64,000 bases of DNA from Costus lasius (lineage: Eukaryota; Streptophyta; Magnoliopsida; Zingiberales; Costaceae): assembly GCA_027563935.2 (NCBI GenBank), contig CM050449.1, positions 56,065,949-56,129,948 on the forward strand, in the 5' to 3' direction. Numbering within the stretch: position 1 is the first letter of the stretch; every line of letters begins with the position of its first letter. This document shows positions 36,518 to 49,233 of the stretch, piece after piece. Position numbers and translations under genes: made by a program. Below the pieces are notes generated by a model. The model was not told the origin of the DNA. It worked only from the letters and a program-made list of their open reading frames with translations, and ran no database searches.

Positions 36518-38182
36518 TGAAAGTCCCCTACCACGAGGGGGCGAAACCCTAATAGGCGCATGCAGAGGTTTTAACACAGCGGAAAAGGTTTCTAGATCGA
36601 TGCATGCAATATGATCAACTTTAATTTTGTATACATGAGAATCGATCCTTACCGATGCCATTTCTTGGATGGCGTCTAGGAAGTAGAGAGTCAAACGCTT
36701 CTCCTCCAAATGGTGCGCACACAAGGTGATCAATGCGCCTACTCCCTTAGTGCTCCTTGTGCTAGCAAGGTTCCAAGGTTTCCTGATCGAATGGAAGGGA
36801 AGGAGATGTTTTTTTCTTCTTGGCCGAATCCTCTCCAAAGCGTCAAGGCGACACACAACGAATGACTCTCTAGAGAGAGGGGCGAGAGGCGAGAATAAAA
36901 CTTCTCTTGGCGTGAACGTGAGGCGTGGCCTCATGGCTTCTAAAAATAGCAAACCACCAACGTTCATGCGACCATGGGTTTACCCGAACGCATTTTGCTC
37001 TCCCCTTGAACCATGCGCTCACATGATGAGCTGGTTCAATTTCAGTTTGGTTCAAAGACCAATTAAGCCAAGCATCTGGTTCAGATCACAATAAACCCTA
37101 AAGGTTCAAGATCCAACCGTTCATCTCTTGATGCTCTTGATCTCACCGATCTAGCATCAATTCTCTCGATCGAAGCTTACCGATCTCAAGCCCTAATCAA
37201 TCAAACATGATCAGACCAGATCTCACTTACAATCAGAGATTAAATCCCTTTAAACTGAACCAGAACAATTCAGTCCACACGATCTGACTTAAGTAAGCCA
37301 TATCATCAAATTGTGCGACCCTAAGGGTTTCCTTTAAATGTCGGTAACGATAACTTACGTTATCACGATCAGTGAGGGGTATCTAGCAACACATCACTGT
37401 CTCCCGATATAAAGGAAAGAGTCTTCCAAGACTACACCCAAACCACAGCACAAGTGTGAACCCAACTCACTAGGCATATGTGTTTCCTTTGCCACTGGAC
37501 GTTCTTATTGGACAAGCGTGTCAAGCCTGTAATTCCAATATGATGAGAATGATTAGATCAGATGATCATAGTCATCTGGGTATGGCCATACACTTTCTCA
37601 ATCATCTCATCCAGGGGGCCCCTATAGAACATCACACTCCAATCAAGGAGACGGCAATCCTATATCTATCACTAGTGCCCTAACATGACTCATGCTCATT
37701 ATCCAAGATAATCTATAACCATTATGTTTCAAATGATATCGAACTACCTCAAAACAATGCCAATCATCATTTAGAAATACAAGTGATCTCAAGTCAGAGG
37801 AAATATGCCACTTGTTTGCATATAAGGATTATTCACATTGTGACAAGCAATTGAATATCCTAAGTAGGGTCTGTCCAGTACATCCAATGTACCCATGAGT
37901 CTACATCTTATTCCATGCTCGAAGCATCCTATAAGATTAGAACACATATTAGTCTTAATCATATCAAGGCTGTCTCATGTTCACCAAGATATCTCGACTA
38001 AGGACAAAACTGCATGTCAGCCAAGCTGAACAGCATTGAGACATTATTCAGAAGTATACATATTGCAGCAGATGATGTAACAACCTGAATAACAACCATT
38101 GCCTTTATAAACGTAGAGTTTAAACATGATACTGAAATAATCCCAAGGCTTCAAACATTAGCCTTAAGGGCATACCCCAACA
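36518..38182 (-). repeat. 5' LTR of the Angela-type element
   Basis: 1665 bp, same length as the 3' LTR, about nine mismatches by eye, nearly all transitions. Followed by AAAAC, the right target copy. Confidence 0.95.
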
Positions 38183-38187
38183 AAAAC

Positions 38188-38630
38188 ACCCGATAAGTAT
38201 CAGTCAATACAAGCAAGTAGTCTCCAAGCGCTGAACGGGCTTCACGTTTGTCGCTTTGCGGATCTATGGCCTACGTGACCGACTGCCATGCCTACAATGC
38301 CAAACGAAGCCAAAATCACCATAAGGCCCTTGATTAGTGATTGTAAAGATAGCTCAACTATCTTATTTATCATTAACACCATAGTAGGGATGGTAAGAAA
38401 GTTCATCCCCAATCGACCTGACCCGAAGTCAATGGGGAATACCCGAGTTAATTGGGCCTCGGGTCGAGTTCGAAAAAAAAAACCCAACTGGGAAAAGTCA
38501 GGTTAGGGTCAGGTATTAGAATTCAGGTACCCGCCCGATTATTGAAATAACATATTTACCCTCTTATAAGTTATAAGTTATAATCTAAATTCCTAAATCC
38601 CTCTCTTAGCTTGTCAGCCAAGGCCGACAG
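38188..38630. other. Resumed target DNA with no gene
   Basis: This sequence continues what precedes 27355. Around 38400-38530 are cgacctgacccgaag and ggtacccgcccgatt phrases seen in many plant MITE-like repeats, but no terminal repeats were found to define one. Confidence 0.4.
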
Positions 38631-40757
38631 TGTTGGTGTATATGCTTTAGGACCAGTTGTTGGTCTGATATATGTATTATATTTATATGTGATATTTCAC
38701 ATATCCTGGCATTGTCGTTGTTATGCATTTGGAACACCTACGTTATGTATATATTTGCATAAACAATGTGTTGGTGTATATGCCCTATGACCTATGGCTG
38801 GTCCAATATGTGTCACATTCATTTGTGATATATATCCTGGCATGATCGTTATTGTGCATTTGGTACATCTGCATCATATGTACATTTGCATAGACAATGT
38901 CCCTAGAGACAGATTTATCAAGTCTCAAAAGATTGTCCCCAGTCAAATATCATTATGGATAAGGGGTAGCTATGATGCACTTGGGACTAGCATATGCGCT
39001 GGTTGAGCACGGGTTGGTGTCACAATTCAACTATCACAGTGATAGAGATACACTTGTCCTCGACTTAAGGGCATTGATATCTCTATATGGCAAGTGGTGT
39101 ACTTTGATACAACCTAACATTCCACCGTAGTAGGGGAGTCATAACGATTGTCATTGGGTATATCATGAACCATATATGAGGTTCAATAAGCCAATAGAGG
39201 ATTTGCCCCTTCCTTGCATGGAAGCTCAATGTCCATGGTGCCCCTATATGGTTTCATGGTCATACCTAGATGAGAACCTGATTTAGTCATTACCATTTGA
39301 TTGGGTTAAACAAGTATGACACACTTGTCCAATCTTAGCATCAACCTAGAAAAAGGACAAGGGTGTACATGTACTTTATCACAGTTTTAGGGGATGTCGA
39401 TGATAACTCCATTCTGAGGACTTAGGTAGCAATGATGTACTACTAAGTGACACTCATTGCTTGTGATGACTTGAGATTATCATTGTCAACATCTGAGAAA
39501 TCTACAGGGTCGCACATCTAGACACTCGAGATCTCGTACTGATCGAATTGTCTATGATCGAGTCATTTGGTTAATTCAAATCAGTTTGGGAGTCTGATGC
39601 ATCGCAGATGCGTCTGATGAGTTAGAGATGACATTATAGAGTGATGTTATGTTTTGACTTCAGTTGACCCTGGTTGACCTTCGGGTGACCACATTTGACC
39701 ATGATGGACTAGGTCCAATGGATAGGTCAAATGTTGTAGCGCTTGATTTGTTTTAGGGGCTGGTCATTTGGTTTAAACGTGACTTAAGAAAAGGGGCCCA
39801 CAACTTAAGTGAAATAATAAATATTTATATTCATTATGTGAGAATAAATCTAATAGATTTATTCCGCAACTTAAGTAGTGAGACCCATGTCTAAACTCTA
39901 TAGATACTGGGGTTGTGCGCATCTGATGAATAAATCAGGCGATTAATTCTTGTTGCCCTAGCCGCCCACAACTCTCCTCTCTAACTTAGCGGCCCACCTC
40001 TTCTCTTCTTCATGGCGCCTCCATGGAGATGAAGTTACGCCCACATGGTGGAAACGACTTCATCTTCCTCCATGGACGCAAGAGAAGGCTTGGAGCCTTC
40101 TTTCCTTCTTTGATGATGTATCACTTCATGGGATTGGCGCATAGAAGGATCCTATCTTAAAATTTGTGCATCTATTGGAGGAGGCGCAAGCTTGAAGATG
40201 GAGAAGAAGATTTGAAGGTTTCTCTTCATCTTGGCGCATCCTCTAGGAGGATTGGCGCAAGGATTGAAGGAAAAAATAATATTCCTCATGGGCACACCTA
40301 CACGGTGGCGCAAGCCTTGAGGAATAGGGTTGGATTAGAGATTGGCACAAGTGATAGAGCTTCCCTCTCCTTGTGGCCAATCTCCTCCCATCATCTTCTC
40401 TAGGCGCCATACTCATGGAGAGTGGCACAGAGAAGATGACACCCTCCTTTGGCGTATCTTGGAGATGGCGCAAGCAAAGAGGACAACATAGGCATTGATG
40501 GATCTTCCTCCCAAAGGCTAGCACTAGGCGTGGATGAAAGAGATCTCAAGGAGCCCATGTGTGCATGACTGTAGAGGGCATTCCCTTGCGCGACTCAAAT
40601 TCGTCATCGGCCACCCCTAGGATTTATTAATAAAGGTATGACTATGACACATCCGGTGGATCACGCGTAAGGACAATCCTGCTTAATACGGGAAACTATT
40701 TCCGGGCAATGCTTCCGTTGTTAATTAAATTTTAAAATTGCCTGGGGTTTGCTAACA
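38631..40757 (+). mobile_element. 5' LTR of a truncated Angela-type element
   Basis: Starts TGTTGGTGTATATGC and ends GGGTTTGCTAACA. The first 138 bp are tandemly repeated: the start recurs at 38769. It matches 57008-58867 throughout (gaggctagcactaggcgtgga, ctacagggtcgcacatctag). A gag start follows at 41047, so it is a 5' LTR rather than a solo one. No matching target duplication was found, consistent with truncation. Confidence 0.8.
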
Positions 40758-41046
40758 CACAAGACACATAGACTGTCTTAATTAGAAGTAGTTGCACTAG
40801 GTAGAATTAGCCAGTGTGCTTACATAAGGAAGTATGGGATTATTTTATGCAATTCATCCCACCCTTGTGCCATGTGAAACCCATGTGGATTTAGGATCCC
40901 ATTCTCAATAAAAAAGTAAAAGATTTTCTAAATTGACATTTTGAGGGTTATCAATTTGATTAAAATAGTGGGAGTATAATCATGTAATAAAAGTCCTTAT
41001 TAAATGATTTAAGACATAGTACTTTACATTTTGCTATTGTAGATTC

Positions 41047-41145
41047 ATGGCAACTATTTCAAACACATGTGCTTTTACACTACAATTGATCCCCATAAGG
41101 ACAAGTTGGATGGTACCAACTATTATTGAATAGCATGTGAAAATA
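41047..41145 (+). pseudogene. Truncated copia gag N-terminus
   Basis: Downstream of the LTR at 38631-40757, ATGGCAACTATTTC opens a short frame. After a frameshift comes the gag motif DKLDGTNYY, then EWHVK-like codons with TGG changed to TAG. Gag is cut off at about 41146 by a minus-strand LTR. The leader (40758-41046) shows no clear primer site. Confidence 0.65.
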
Positions 41146-41463
41146 AAATTTTAATGCGACACATGTAGCGGAAATATCACCCAAAACCTATTCCTTCTAA
41201 GAGGATCCATGGAAGAAAGAGATAAACAAATGGACATGCTAAGAAAGTTACCCTTGCCTGGATGATTTGGGGCAGATGACAGGGACAACAGGTGCACAAA
41301 TGTCCACACTCTATAGGTATCCATACAGTGACCCCTTGGATGTTGCTCTTATCCATGCTTAGTGTTCGCCTCTAAAGAAGAGATAAGCCTTAGAGCCTTT
41401 TCTTCATCCTTGAAGTTTGCACCAATAGAGGGAGTAGGGGTGGCTGTATGCATTGGAAGGGGT

Positions 41464-41518
<55 letters not shown>

Positions 41519-42785
41519 GCTAGGGCAGGGGCAGGCACCGTTGCAATGTCACTCTACCTTGAGCCCTACCTGCAATTTATAATACGTAGCAAATAGGCCA
41601 ACTAAAGCCTAGGCACCACACTCTCTATCCAAACAGACCTAATGAGATGTCCAAGCCCTAGGTCTAGGCACCTTCCCCAATGGACAAACACTGGTCAAAT
41701 GACATTCATTTGTCATGACCTAATGTTCTTATCTACTTAGTTTTGGGCCCAAAGCCCAATCATATGGTCCAGACTACATATCTAGGAAATTCTCCTTGTT
41801 CACAACCTTAGATCAATTGATTTAAACTGTCAGTTTTAATCAATACTAATCCAAGTACAATCCGGATCCATCCAACTCTCAAATGGACTCAAATTATTAT
41901 ATAATTTGATATGAGACTACCTAATCAAACTACAACATCAAGTCTTTATGTGTGCAACTTCATAGAATCCATATGACACTAACAACAATGATTATACAAG
42001 ATCACCATATGTAGTAAGGGGCATCTAGCAACACTCGCTACTATCCAAGTTATAGGATATGAGTCATCTGTCAACTATTCTCTATCAAGCAAAAAAGTAA
42101 CCATACAATATAATCCCTTTGCCCACTGACATCCTGATTAATCAAACGTGTTACACTTAATTCACCCAATCTAGTGGATGTGACGTTAAAAAGTTATTCA
42201 CCTAGGTATGACCATACACTTACATTCATGATCCAATACATAGGGCCCTATGGATGTCATACTTCCCTAAGGGGCAAATCCTCCTATTGGTAAACCATAC
42301 TTCTCATGCAACCTATGATATACCCAATGACAACTATTATGATCTTTTTGTTACTATGAGACATTAGGTTATATCAAAGTATATATCACTCACCACATAG
42401 AAATAATGATGACCTCAAGTCAAAGGATCATTATATACCTTTATTTAGTGATATTGACTTGTTGACACACGCAATCAATACTCACAACGGGTCGATCCAA
42501 TTTATCTAGTGCACCTATGTGAATGTATCAGTCTCATGCACTATACAAGCTCACATACCAATCTCTCATATACTAAAATTGTCCCTTATCCACTAAGGTA
42601 CTTTGACTAGAGATAATTTTGAGAATGACATAAGTCTATCTCCAGAGACATTATTATGTAATCCTACACATCACACAAGTATAGCAAGGACACAAATATC
42701 GACAATGCCTTTATTTATACAAATTATAGTACTTAATAAATATGTTCGACCAAATTTATTGGTTTTCAAGGCATACACACCAACA
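41146..42785 (-). mobile_element. 3' LTR of a second truncated Angela-type element
   Basis: On the minus strand it starts TGTTGGTGTGTATGCC at 42785, preceded by the tract agtgcaagtgaaaaat, so it is a 3' LTR. It shares phrases with the other Angela-type LTRs (ccctagggcccta, aatcctcctattgg). Only about 40 bp of interior remain before the chromovirus LTR begins. The left limit is approximate. Confidence 0.7.
41467..41514. repeat. (AG)24 microsatellite
   Basis: Uninterrupted AG run of 48 bases inside the truncated Angela-type LTR. Confidence 0.95.
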
Positions 42786-42828
42786 ATTTTTCACTTGCAC
42801 TAAGACCAATTACAACTCAAATATTAGA

Positions 42829-44545
42829 TGGACTCACCGCAAGTGCATGGCTTATCTAAGTAGTAAAAATATTATCTCACAAAGACCAATGGCTAAGTAC
42901 CAACTAATCTTAAGATTATTAACCAGATAAATAAATCTAGGATGGTTTTGAAATCTAACTAAATTAAGTTACAAGTTAACTAGCATAATGCAAATAATTA
43001 ATTTGAGTTTGATGATTTATAAAAAAAAGGTGTTGTAGGAAATTATAGCAGCCCCTACTGTCATCCCCCCCCCCCACTTTTTTTATAATAAAAAACCCTG
43101 AGAAGTTAAGGTGCGAATACTCAACCCGCCAAACTCTAAATAACATCAATGTGCACAGTGGAATGTGGAAACACACAGACCCCTGCTCAATGTGTACATG
43201 GCCCCGCACTACCCCCGGATGCACTGAGTTGCACCCCTTTTTGTAAACACCTATGCACACTGTGTAAATTTGTGTGTTGTGCTCCACCTACTGCGAACTA
43301 GTATTTTTCCCATCCCTCGACTCCTGAGGTGTGTGGAAACCACTAATTATGCGTAGCAATTTGCAAATACCCCGAGTGGTAGATTGGGTTTGGCGCATGC
43401 CCCCAACCACTTTGAACACTCTAGAGTTGGCACCTGGAGCAAGAACATAGCCAAAGCACTATGCATATGCGTGGCACACACAACACAACAAACCTACACA
43501 ATTTTAGGCGTGCACAAAACCTAAGGCAAAGATGCACTAGATATTCATCTAATAATCTAGTGAGCACGAGATCACAAACCACAAAGCTTGGTCACATTGA
43601 TATAATATGTGTGAATCACACAAATATGAAACCATGATGAAGAATCACCACGTAGAGGAAAATATCAATAATTAAATATGTTGATACACAAAACCCCTCA
43701 TTGGCCACACACCAATCTTCTAGCATCGTTCAATACAAAGCTCTAGCCAACCCCTCGTTAAAGGGTATGTACCTAAGAGTTCAGATCTGAACTCTAAGTT
43801 TGCTAGAGAAGATGACCATCTTTGGAGAAGATTATGGTCGCTGGGGAAGCGACAACCCCTCATTAAAGTGATGCTAGCTTCTCCTAAGTTGTGACACCCT
43901 CTAGCCATCCTCCACAACTCTTGTCCCTAACAAGAGCCACCTCCGGTGATGATAGAGAAGAGAAGATGAACCTCACACCCTCAATGTTTAGCACTTGCCA
44001 AAGTGTAATAAGGCTCGGTGGTGATTGCTTGCGTAAGGCATCCTTGTGCATACCCTCTTTTGATGAATTTGCCCCTCAATGGAAATCGCCCACCTCTTGG
44101 GTAGTTTCCTCCATGCGCCAAGTGATGGGTTTGGGGAATGATTAGCACCCCAACCTGCTCCGCAAAGCTCCATGGGTAATTAGAATCAGCAACACCCGCA
44201 TGTTGGGTTTGTCCCTAAACACATACAGGGCTTTGGCCCACTAGGTCACAGGGTCGAGGCTCACCCGTGCCCTAGTCTTCAACATATCATGTGCACTATG
44301 TTGCGTTGTGCTCCACAAACCCTCGGGCCTAACCTAAGGATACACAATACGCCAAGGCCCATTACTCCTCAGTGGATAACCTATATACATATCCTAACAC
44401 AAAGGTTAGTATTTTTATTCCTATCTCCTCTAGATAGGCCTCTCTACTTTATGCCTCACCTCTAATGAGTATGTATATGCCTTTGGTCATACCCTCTATT
44501 ACTGAGTAAGAAGGGGGAGCATCCCTCATACTCCCAGGTGTCACA
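42829..44545 (-). repeat. LTR (3') of the chromovirus, or a composite LTR
   Basis: On the minus strand it starts TGTGACACCTGGGAG at 44545, directly after the tract agtgggggagaat. The other end near 42829 (CACTTGCGGTGAGTCCA) resembles Athila-like LTR ends rather than chromovirus ones, so the block may be two LTR remnants joined. The interior is non-coding, with a run of 12 C around 43065-43078. Open frames at 42976-43287 and 43720-44173 are not recognised. Confidence 0.6.
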
Positions 44546-44560
44546 ATTCTCCCCCACTTG
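44546..44560 (-). promoter_or_regulatory. Polypurine tract of the chromovirus
   Basis: CAAGTGGGGGAGAAT on the minus strand immediately precedes the 3' LTR start and would prime plus-strand DNA synthesis. Confidence 0.85.
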
Positions 44561-44618
44561 AGCTATCCATCACCCTCGATGACCACTCTTGGAAATAGGC
44601 TGCAATATCATCATCATA

Positions 44619-45720
44619 CTACCATAAGTCTGTGGCTCTCTCCAAAGTAGCATCCTCCTGAGACTCTCCTATCCACTGTACTAGAAATTCAGTCCTTGGA
44701 TTTCTGATACTATGGTCAATCACCCTATGATCAAGAATTTTTTGAACCCTCTTCTGAAATTCTTTCCTGACCTGTGGAGGTGCTCTCTCCCTCTTGGTAT
44801 TCAATCATCCTTGCGATATTTCTTCAACAAACTGACATGAAATGTTGGATGCAACTTGAGCCTCTCTGGTAACCTCAACTTATGAGCAACTATACCAATT
44901 CTCTCTGTTACCTTGAATGAACCCTCACACCTCAGAATCAAACTCCATAGAGTGGTCTTTACATAAATCTTTTTCCACATCTGTTGGGATAACTTTAGTA
45001 ACACCTGCTTACCAACCTGGAACTCAACATGCCTTCTCCCTTGATTGGCATACTACTCCATCCTCCTGGTAGCCTTTCTTAAACTATCCTAGCCTTCCCT
45101 CCATATTTCAGCCCTCTCTTGCACAAATCCATTGCTTGCCTAATAAGTACCCCTCATACTCTACCTGATTGCTTCCATGGGCAACAAAGGTTGTTACCCC
45201 CAAACACAATCTCAAATAGACTTTTTCCTGTATAAGAAGATTTGTGAGAATTATAAGAAAATTAAACTATGTTAAGTAATGATACCCAAATCCTCTGAGA
45301 TGCTGACACAAAATGCCTAAGATACTCCTCCAATAAGGCATTAATCCTCTCAGTTTGTTCAAAGTAGTACTCATTCTCTTAAACAAACAACTCCAAAATC
45401 TACTTGTGAACTGACCATCCATATTACTAACAATATCAACTAGAGTTCCAAAATATTTCACCACATGAGTTATAAAAAAGAGTAGCAGTAATCTCAATTG
45501 AACAACCATATGATGCTAGAATGAAAATGGCATACTTAGAAAATCTATCAACAACAACTAAAATGTTAGTCATCCATCCATTTTCGGCAATCCCACTATA
45601 AAACCCATGGAGACCAAAACCCAAGGCCTCTCTAGAATTGGCAAGGGCTGGAGAAGTCCTGCCTCTGCTCTTCTTTTTGTCTTGTCCTACTAGCAAATCA
45701 AACAAGTCTTGACATAATGA
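44619..45720 (-). pseudogene. gypsy integrase with C-terminal chromodomain
   Basis: The integrase zinc-finger end and core are read at 45720-45267 (SRGRTSPAL, GFYSGIAENGWMTN, ILVVVDRFSKYAIFI) with shifting frames. The C-terminal domain follows (GSFKVTERIGIVAHKLRLPE, LHPTFHVSLLKKY, 45004-44801). The last module (44760-44619) is a chromodomain: KILDHRVIDHSIRNP, TEFLVQWIGESQEDATLE. Chromodomains of this class guide insertion to heterochromatin. At least three frameshifts are present. Confidence 0.85.
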
Positions 45721-46608
45721 TCTATGTCATTGCATATACTTGGCCAATACCAACTCCTGCTGATCAATGCATACATTCTTTGTTGTCTAGGATGTCCTGA
45801 CCACTCGGCATCATGGTACTCCTGAAGAAGCTTTCACCTGATGCTGGCAACAGCTGGGACATAGGTGCGCTGACCATGTGCCATCAACAACCCCTCATCA
45901 TTAATGTAGTATCGGCACACAATACCTTCCTTTACTTGCACCACCAGTCTAGCATACACACCGTCTGATAGGGCTGCCTCTCTGATCATCTGGATCAAAT
46001 CTCCCTAAACCTAAGTAAGACTACAACAATATATAAGAAAAGAAATCCTACTCAATGCATCCGATACTTGGTGCAAGCTCCAAGGTTTGTGCTCCCAAGT
46101 AAAATCATATTCAACTAACAACCCTTGTTATCTAGCTTGCCTACAAGACAATTAATTCTGAGTGAAGAAAAAGGTATTAGCAACATTATCAGTATAAACC
46201 ACAAACCCATTTTCTAATAAGTACACTCTCCATGTTTTCAAACAATGAACAATAACAAGCATTTCCTTCTCATGGACCGAATAGTTTACCTTTGCCACTA
46301 TAACTTTTGGCTCTCATAATCTACTAGCTGACCACTTTGCACTAGTACACCCCCAGTTGCTCTATCTGATACATCTGTATGTACCTCAAATAGCAATGAA
46401 AAATCTATAACTTCAATATAGGTTCTGAAGATACCTTTTCTTTCAGTCTTTCAAAAGCTATGTGATGAATTGAGTCACATGGCCAACTCTGGCCCTTCTT
46501 CAACAAGTCTGGTAAAGGAGCTGCAATTTTTTAATACCCCTTTATGAACCTTCTGTAATAGTTTACCAACCCCAAAAATCATCTTATTGTCACCACTGAA
46601 GATGGTGT
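45721..46608 (-). pseudogene. gypsy RNase H and RT C-terminal part
   Basis: Just left of the solo LTR the minus strand reads TPSSVVTIR, stop, FLGLVNYYRRFIKGY, the RT connection. RNase H motifs follow: HEKEMLVIVHCLKTWRVYL, VVYTDNVANTFFF and VSDALSR (about 46290-46060), then the start of integrase. Stops are frequent. Confidence 0.8.
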
Positions 46609-46613
46609 AGGCC

Positions 46614-48403
46614 GATTGTGTCCACAAGTGCACGAATACTTCGAAGTAATAAAAAACTATCGAACCACATAGACCTACATGTTAAGTACCGAATAGTTGT
46701 TTTCTCACTAGCTAAGCAAATCGAATACAATGTAAGCAGCAAACGGAAATCACATAAAATACTAGAGAGAAAAGCTGGGTCTAGGGTTTCATCCACCTTA
46801 ATTTCAATGACTAGATATAATTAAATGATCGTCAGTTTACTCTTAATAAGATAAAGATATAATTTACTTAAGAAATCAACTCACTTTCGCACAGACAATT
46901 TATAAAGAACAAATCCTCACTTTCGCACAAGATTTATTCAATGCTAAAGATAAGTAAATCATTGACAAGAAGATTTAAGATCACTTTCATGCATCCAATC
47001 TTTACGTCAATCATCACAAGTGAAAACTAAATACTTTCGTACTTTAGATTCATAGGTTCTAATTAAGGTTCTCCAACGATCAGATACTTAATTTCTTACA
47101 ATATCTTCATGTTTAACTCATTAATGTCTCCTATGTCAAATTATCAACAAGTCAATAAACTTCTAAAATCTAGAAACAAGAACAAATCTAATTTCTTATG
47201 ATGAATTCCTAAATCACAATTCTAGGGTTCTAGGTTTTTCCAAGTCACCTTTCAGTCCATATCGCAAAAACTCCAATACAAGTTGACAATATGAAACTAG
47301 AAGAGATTAAAGACAATCATCACTTAAGTAGAATTATCATAACAAAAATATCTTGATGAAATAAGGATCCTCCAGTCATTAAGAAATTAAGGGGATTACA
47401 CCCCCATGTCCCAAGAAAGTTACGCTACCATGGAGTTAAAAATTCATAAAAATATAGAAAAAGAGAGAGAACAAGGGTTTACTGTAATCACAGGGGTGTG
47501 AATAATTTCACAGCCTATAATTTTTTCTCGGATGAATAGCAATTTCTACAGTATCGCTATAGTACTGCTACAGTGCCTGTGAACAGTGTTTTGCGATTTT
47601 TCCCTCTCACCTAAATCTTCTTCCTCTGATTTCTCCCTCATTTGAACTCCTTTCGATCTGAAATTTCTGGTGAGAGGCCGAGCCCTAGGGATGCCCTTCT
47701 CAATTTCTCCCTCGATTGGTGATGAAATTCGATTCTCCTTGTCCTCAAATCTTCTCCTCGATTTATAGAACACTCCCCTTTTTTACTGTTTTTGAATTGG
47801 TGCCCTGGATCTTTTGATTTTACGTTGCAAAAATCGGGCTTTGAAGCGGCTGTGCAAGACTCATTCAAGTTAGAATTACGGCCCATAATTTGGATTACGG
47901 CAGTGCCGTAATTTACTTCTGTGCATTCCTGGGCATAAATTATGGCCTGTAAAAAAAATACAGCATTGCCATAAATTCTTCTGTGTATTTCCGGGCTGAA
48001 ATTACGCCCCATAAAATTCATTATGGCAGTGCCATAATTTCTTCTGTGGATTTCTAGGCCAAAATTACGGGCCGTAAAAATTATTATGGCACTGGTGTAA
48101 TCTGGGCAGAAAATTACACCTGTAAAAATAATTATGGCAGGGGTGTAATTTTTTGACTATCTCTGTTTTGTATGAAAATTGATGGGCAGCTTCGTCTCGA
48201 TGTTTGGAATTCATTCATGCACTCAGATCTTTCGAAATCCATCAAAATTAGGCTCTTTTTACCTGAAAATGATCAAAAATGAGAAAAGGTGTAGATTCCG
48301 CAATATTTGACAAATAAGACTTAAAAACAAGCAAAAGAGCATGAATATGACACAAAAGAGCAATCAAATAACACAAAATATACTATGAATTTTCATGTCA
48401 TCA
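46614..48403 (-). mobile_element. Solo LTR of Athila-like family B in chromovirus RT
   Basis: A 1790-bp block flanked by AGGCC (46609-46613 and 48404-48408). On the minus strand it starts TGATGACATG and ends near CACTTGTGGACACAATC, matching the LTRs at 3447 and 6134 including the palindrome cluster (47874-48150). Removing it with one AGGCC restores the RT frame at KAIQGWP-TPS. The last two bases are TC rather than CA. Confidence 0.9.
47874..48150. repeat. Palindrome cluster of the solo LTR
   Basis: Decayed TTACGGCAGTGCCGTAA-type units recur about every 60-70 bases, the clearest at 47894-47912 (ATTACGGCAGTGCCGTAAT). It corresponds to the clusters at 3713-4069 and 6390-6790. Confidence 0.75.
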
Positions 48404-49149
48404 AGGCCATCCTTGAATAGCTTTAACCTTGTCTGAGTCCATCTTCACTATACTATAAGTCACTATATGTCCCAAGAATTGAATCTCTTGCCTTATAAAA
48501 TCACATTTTTCAAACTTAAGATATAATTTGTGTTCCCTCAACACATCAAGTACCAATCTCAAATGTGTAACATGTTCTTGCATAGTAGATGAGTAGACAA
48601 TTACATCATCAAGAAAAATAACCATAAACTCATCTAAAAAGTAATCTAAAATATTACTCATCAAATGACAAAATACAGCTGGAGCATTTGTGAGTCAAAA
48701 GGGCATTAGTATAAATTCAAATGAGCCATACCTATTCACACATGTAGTCTTAGGCTCATCTTCTTCTGCAATTTTGACCTGCCAATAACTAGATCTCAAG
48801 TCTAACTTGCTAAAAATACTAGCATTGACTAACTTAACCAACAAATCCTACACTAATGGTATAAGGTAACTGTTCCTCATGATTACCTTGTTGAGTGCTC
48901 TATATTCAACACACATTCTTAGCGAACTATCCTTCTTTCTCTAGAAAAGAACAGGAGCCCATATGGTGCATTAGATGGTCGAATGAACCCAGACTCAAGC
49001 AAGTCATCTAACTGTGTCCGGAGTTCAACTAATTCTAATGGAGACGTGCAATAAGGAAACTGTGCTGGAGGTGCTACACCAGATATCAAATCAATGGCAT
49101 GATCAATGTCTCTCCTCAGTGGTAGTACCTTCGGTAACTCAGGTGGCAA
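48404..49149 (-). pseudogene. gypsy reverse transcriptase, N-terminal and catalytic part
   Basis: Reading leftwards: LPPHRDIDHAIDLI-like start (LPLRRDIDHAIDLISG, near 49110), PPAQFPYCTSPLELVEL, DDLLESGFIRPSNAPYG, then after frameshifts the catalytic FLDD at 48605-48616 within EFMVIFLDDVIVYSST, and HLRLVLDVLREHKLYLKFEK and FLGHIVT. It ends KAIQGWP at the nested LTR. The FLDD variant is usual in plant gypsy RTs. Confidence 0.88.
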
Positions 49150-49233
49150 AATATCTAAATACTCCCTCAGTAATTCAGTAATGATAGATGGTACATCTGA
49201 GAATAAAGCTTCAAAGGCAGCTTTAGAAATATA

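Larger units (their letters stand above)
27360..38182 (-). mobile_element. Complete Angela/BARE-type copia element with nested solo LTR
   Basis: The 10,823-bp element has LTRs of exactly 1665 bp at each end and a perfect 5-bp target duplication AAAAC (27355-27359 and 38183-38187). On the minus strand the LTR starts TGTTGGGGTATGCCC, preceded by the tract agtgcaagtgggagat at the 3' LTR. A tRNA-iMet primer site follows the 5' LTR. The BARE/Angela-like context (long LTRs, roughly 1.8-kb leader) sets the lineage. I count about nine LTR mismatches, so it is a recent insertion. Coding is broken by frameshifts, stops and a nested solo LTR at 31564-33315. Confidence 0.95.

Noticed and set aside
43065..43080. 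C12 run as a functional element
   Set aside because: A homopolymer in non-coding LTR sequence; likely slippage and possibly of uncertain length.
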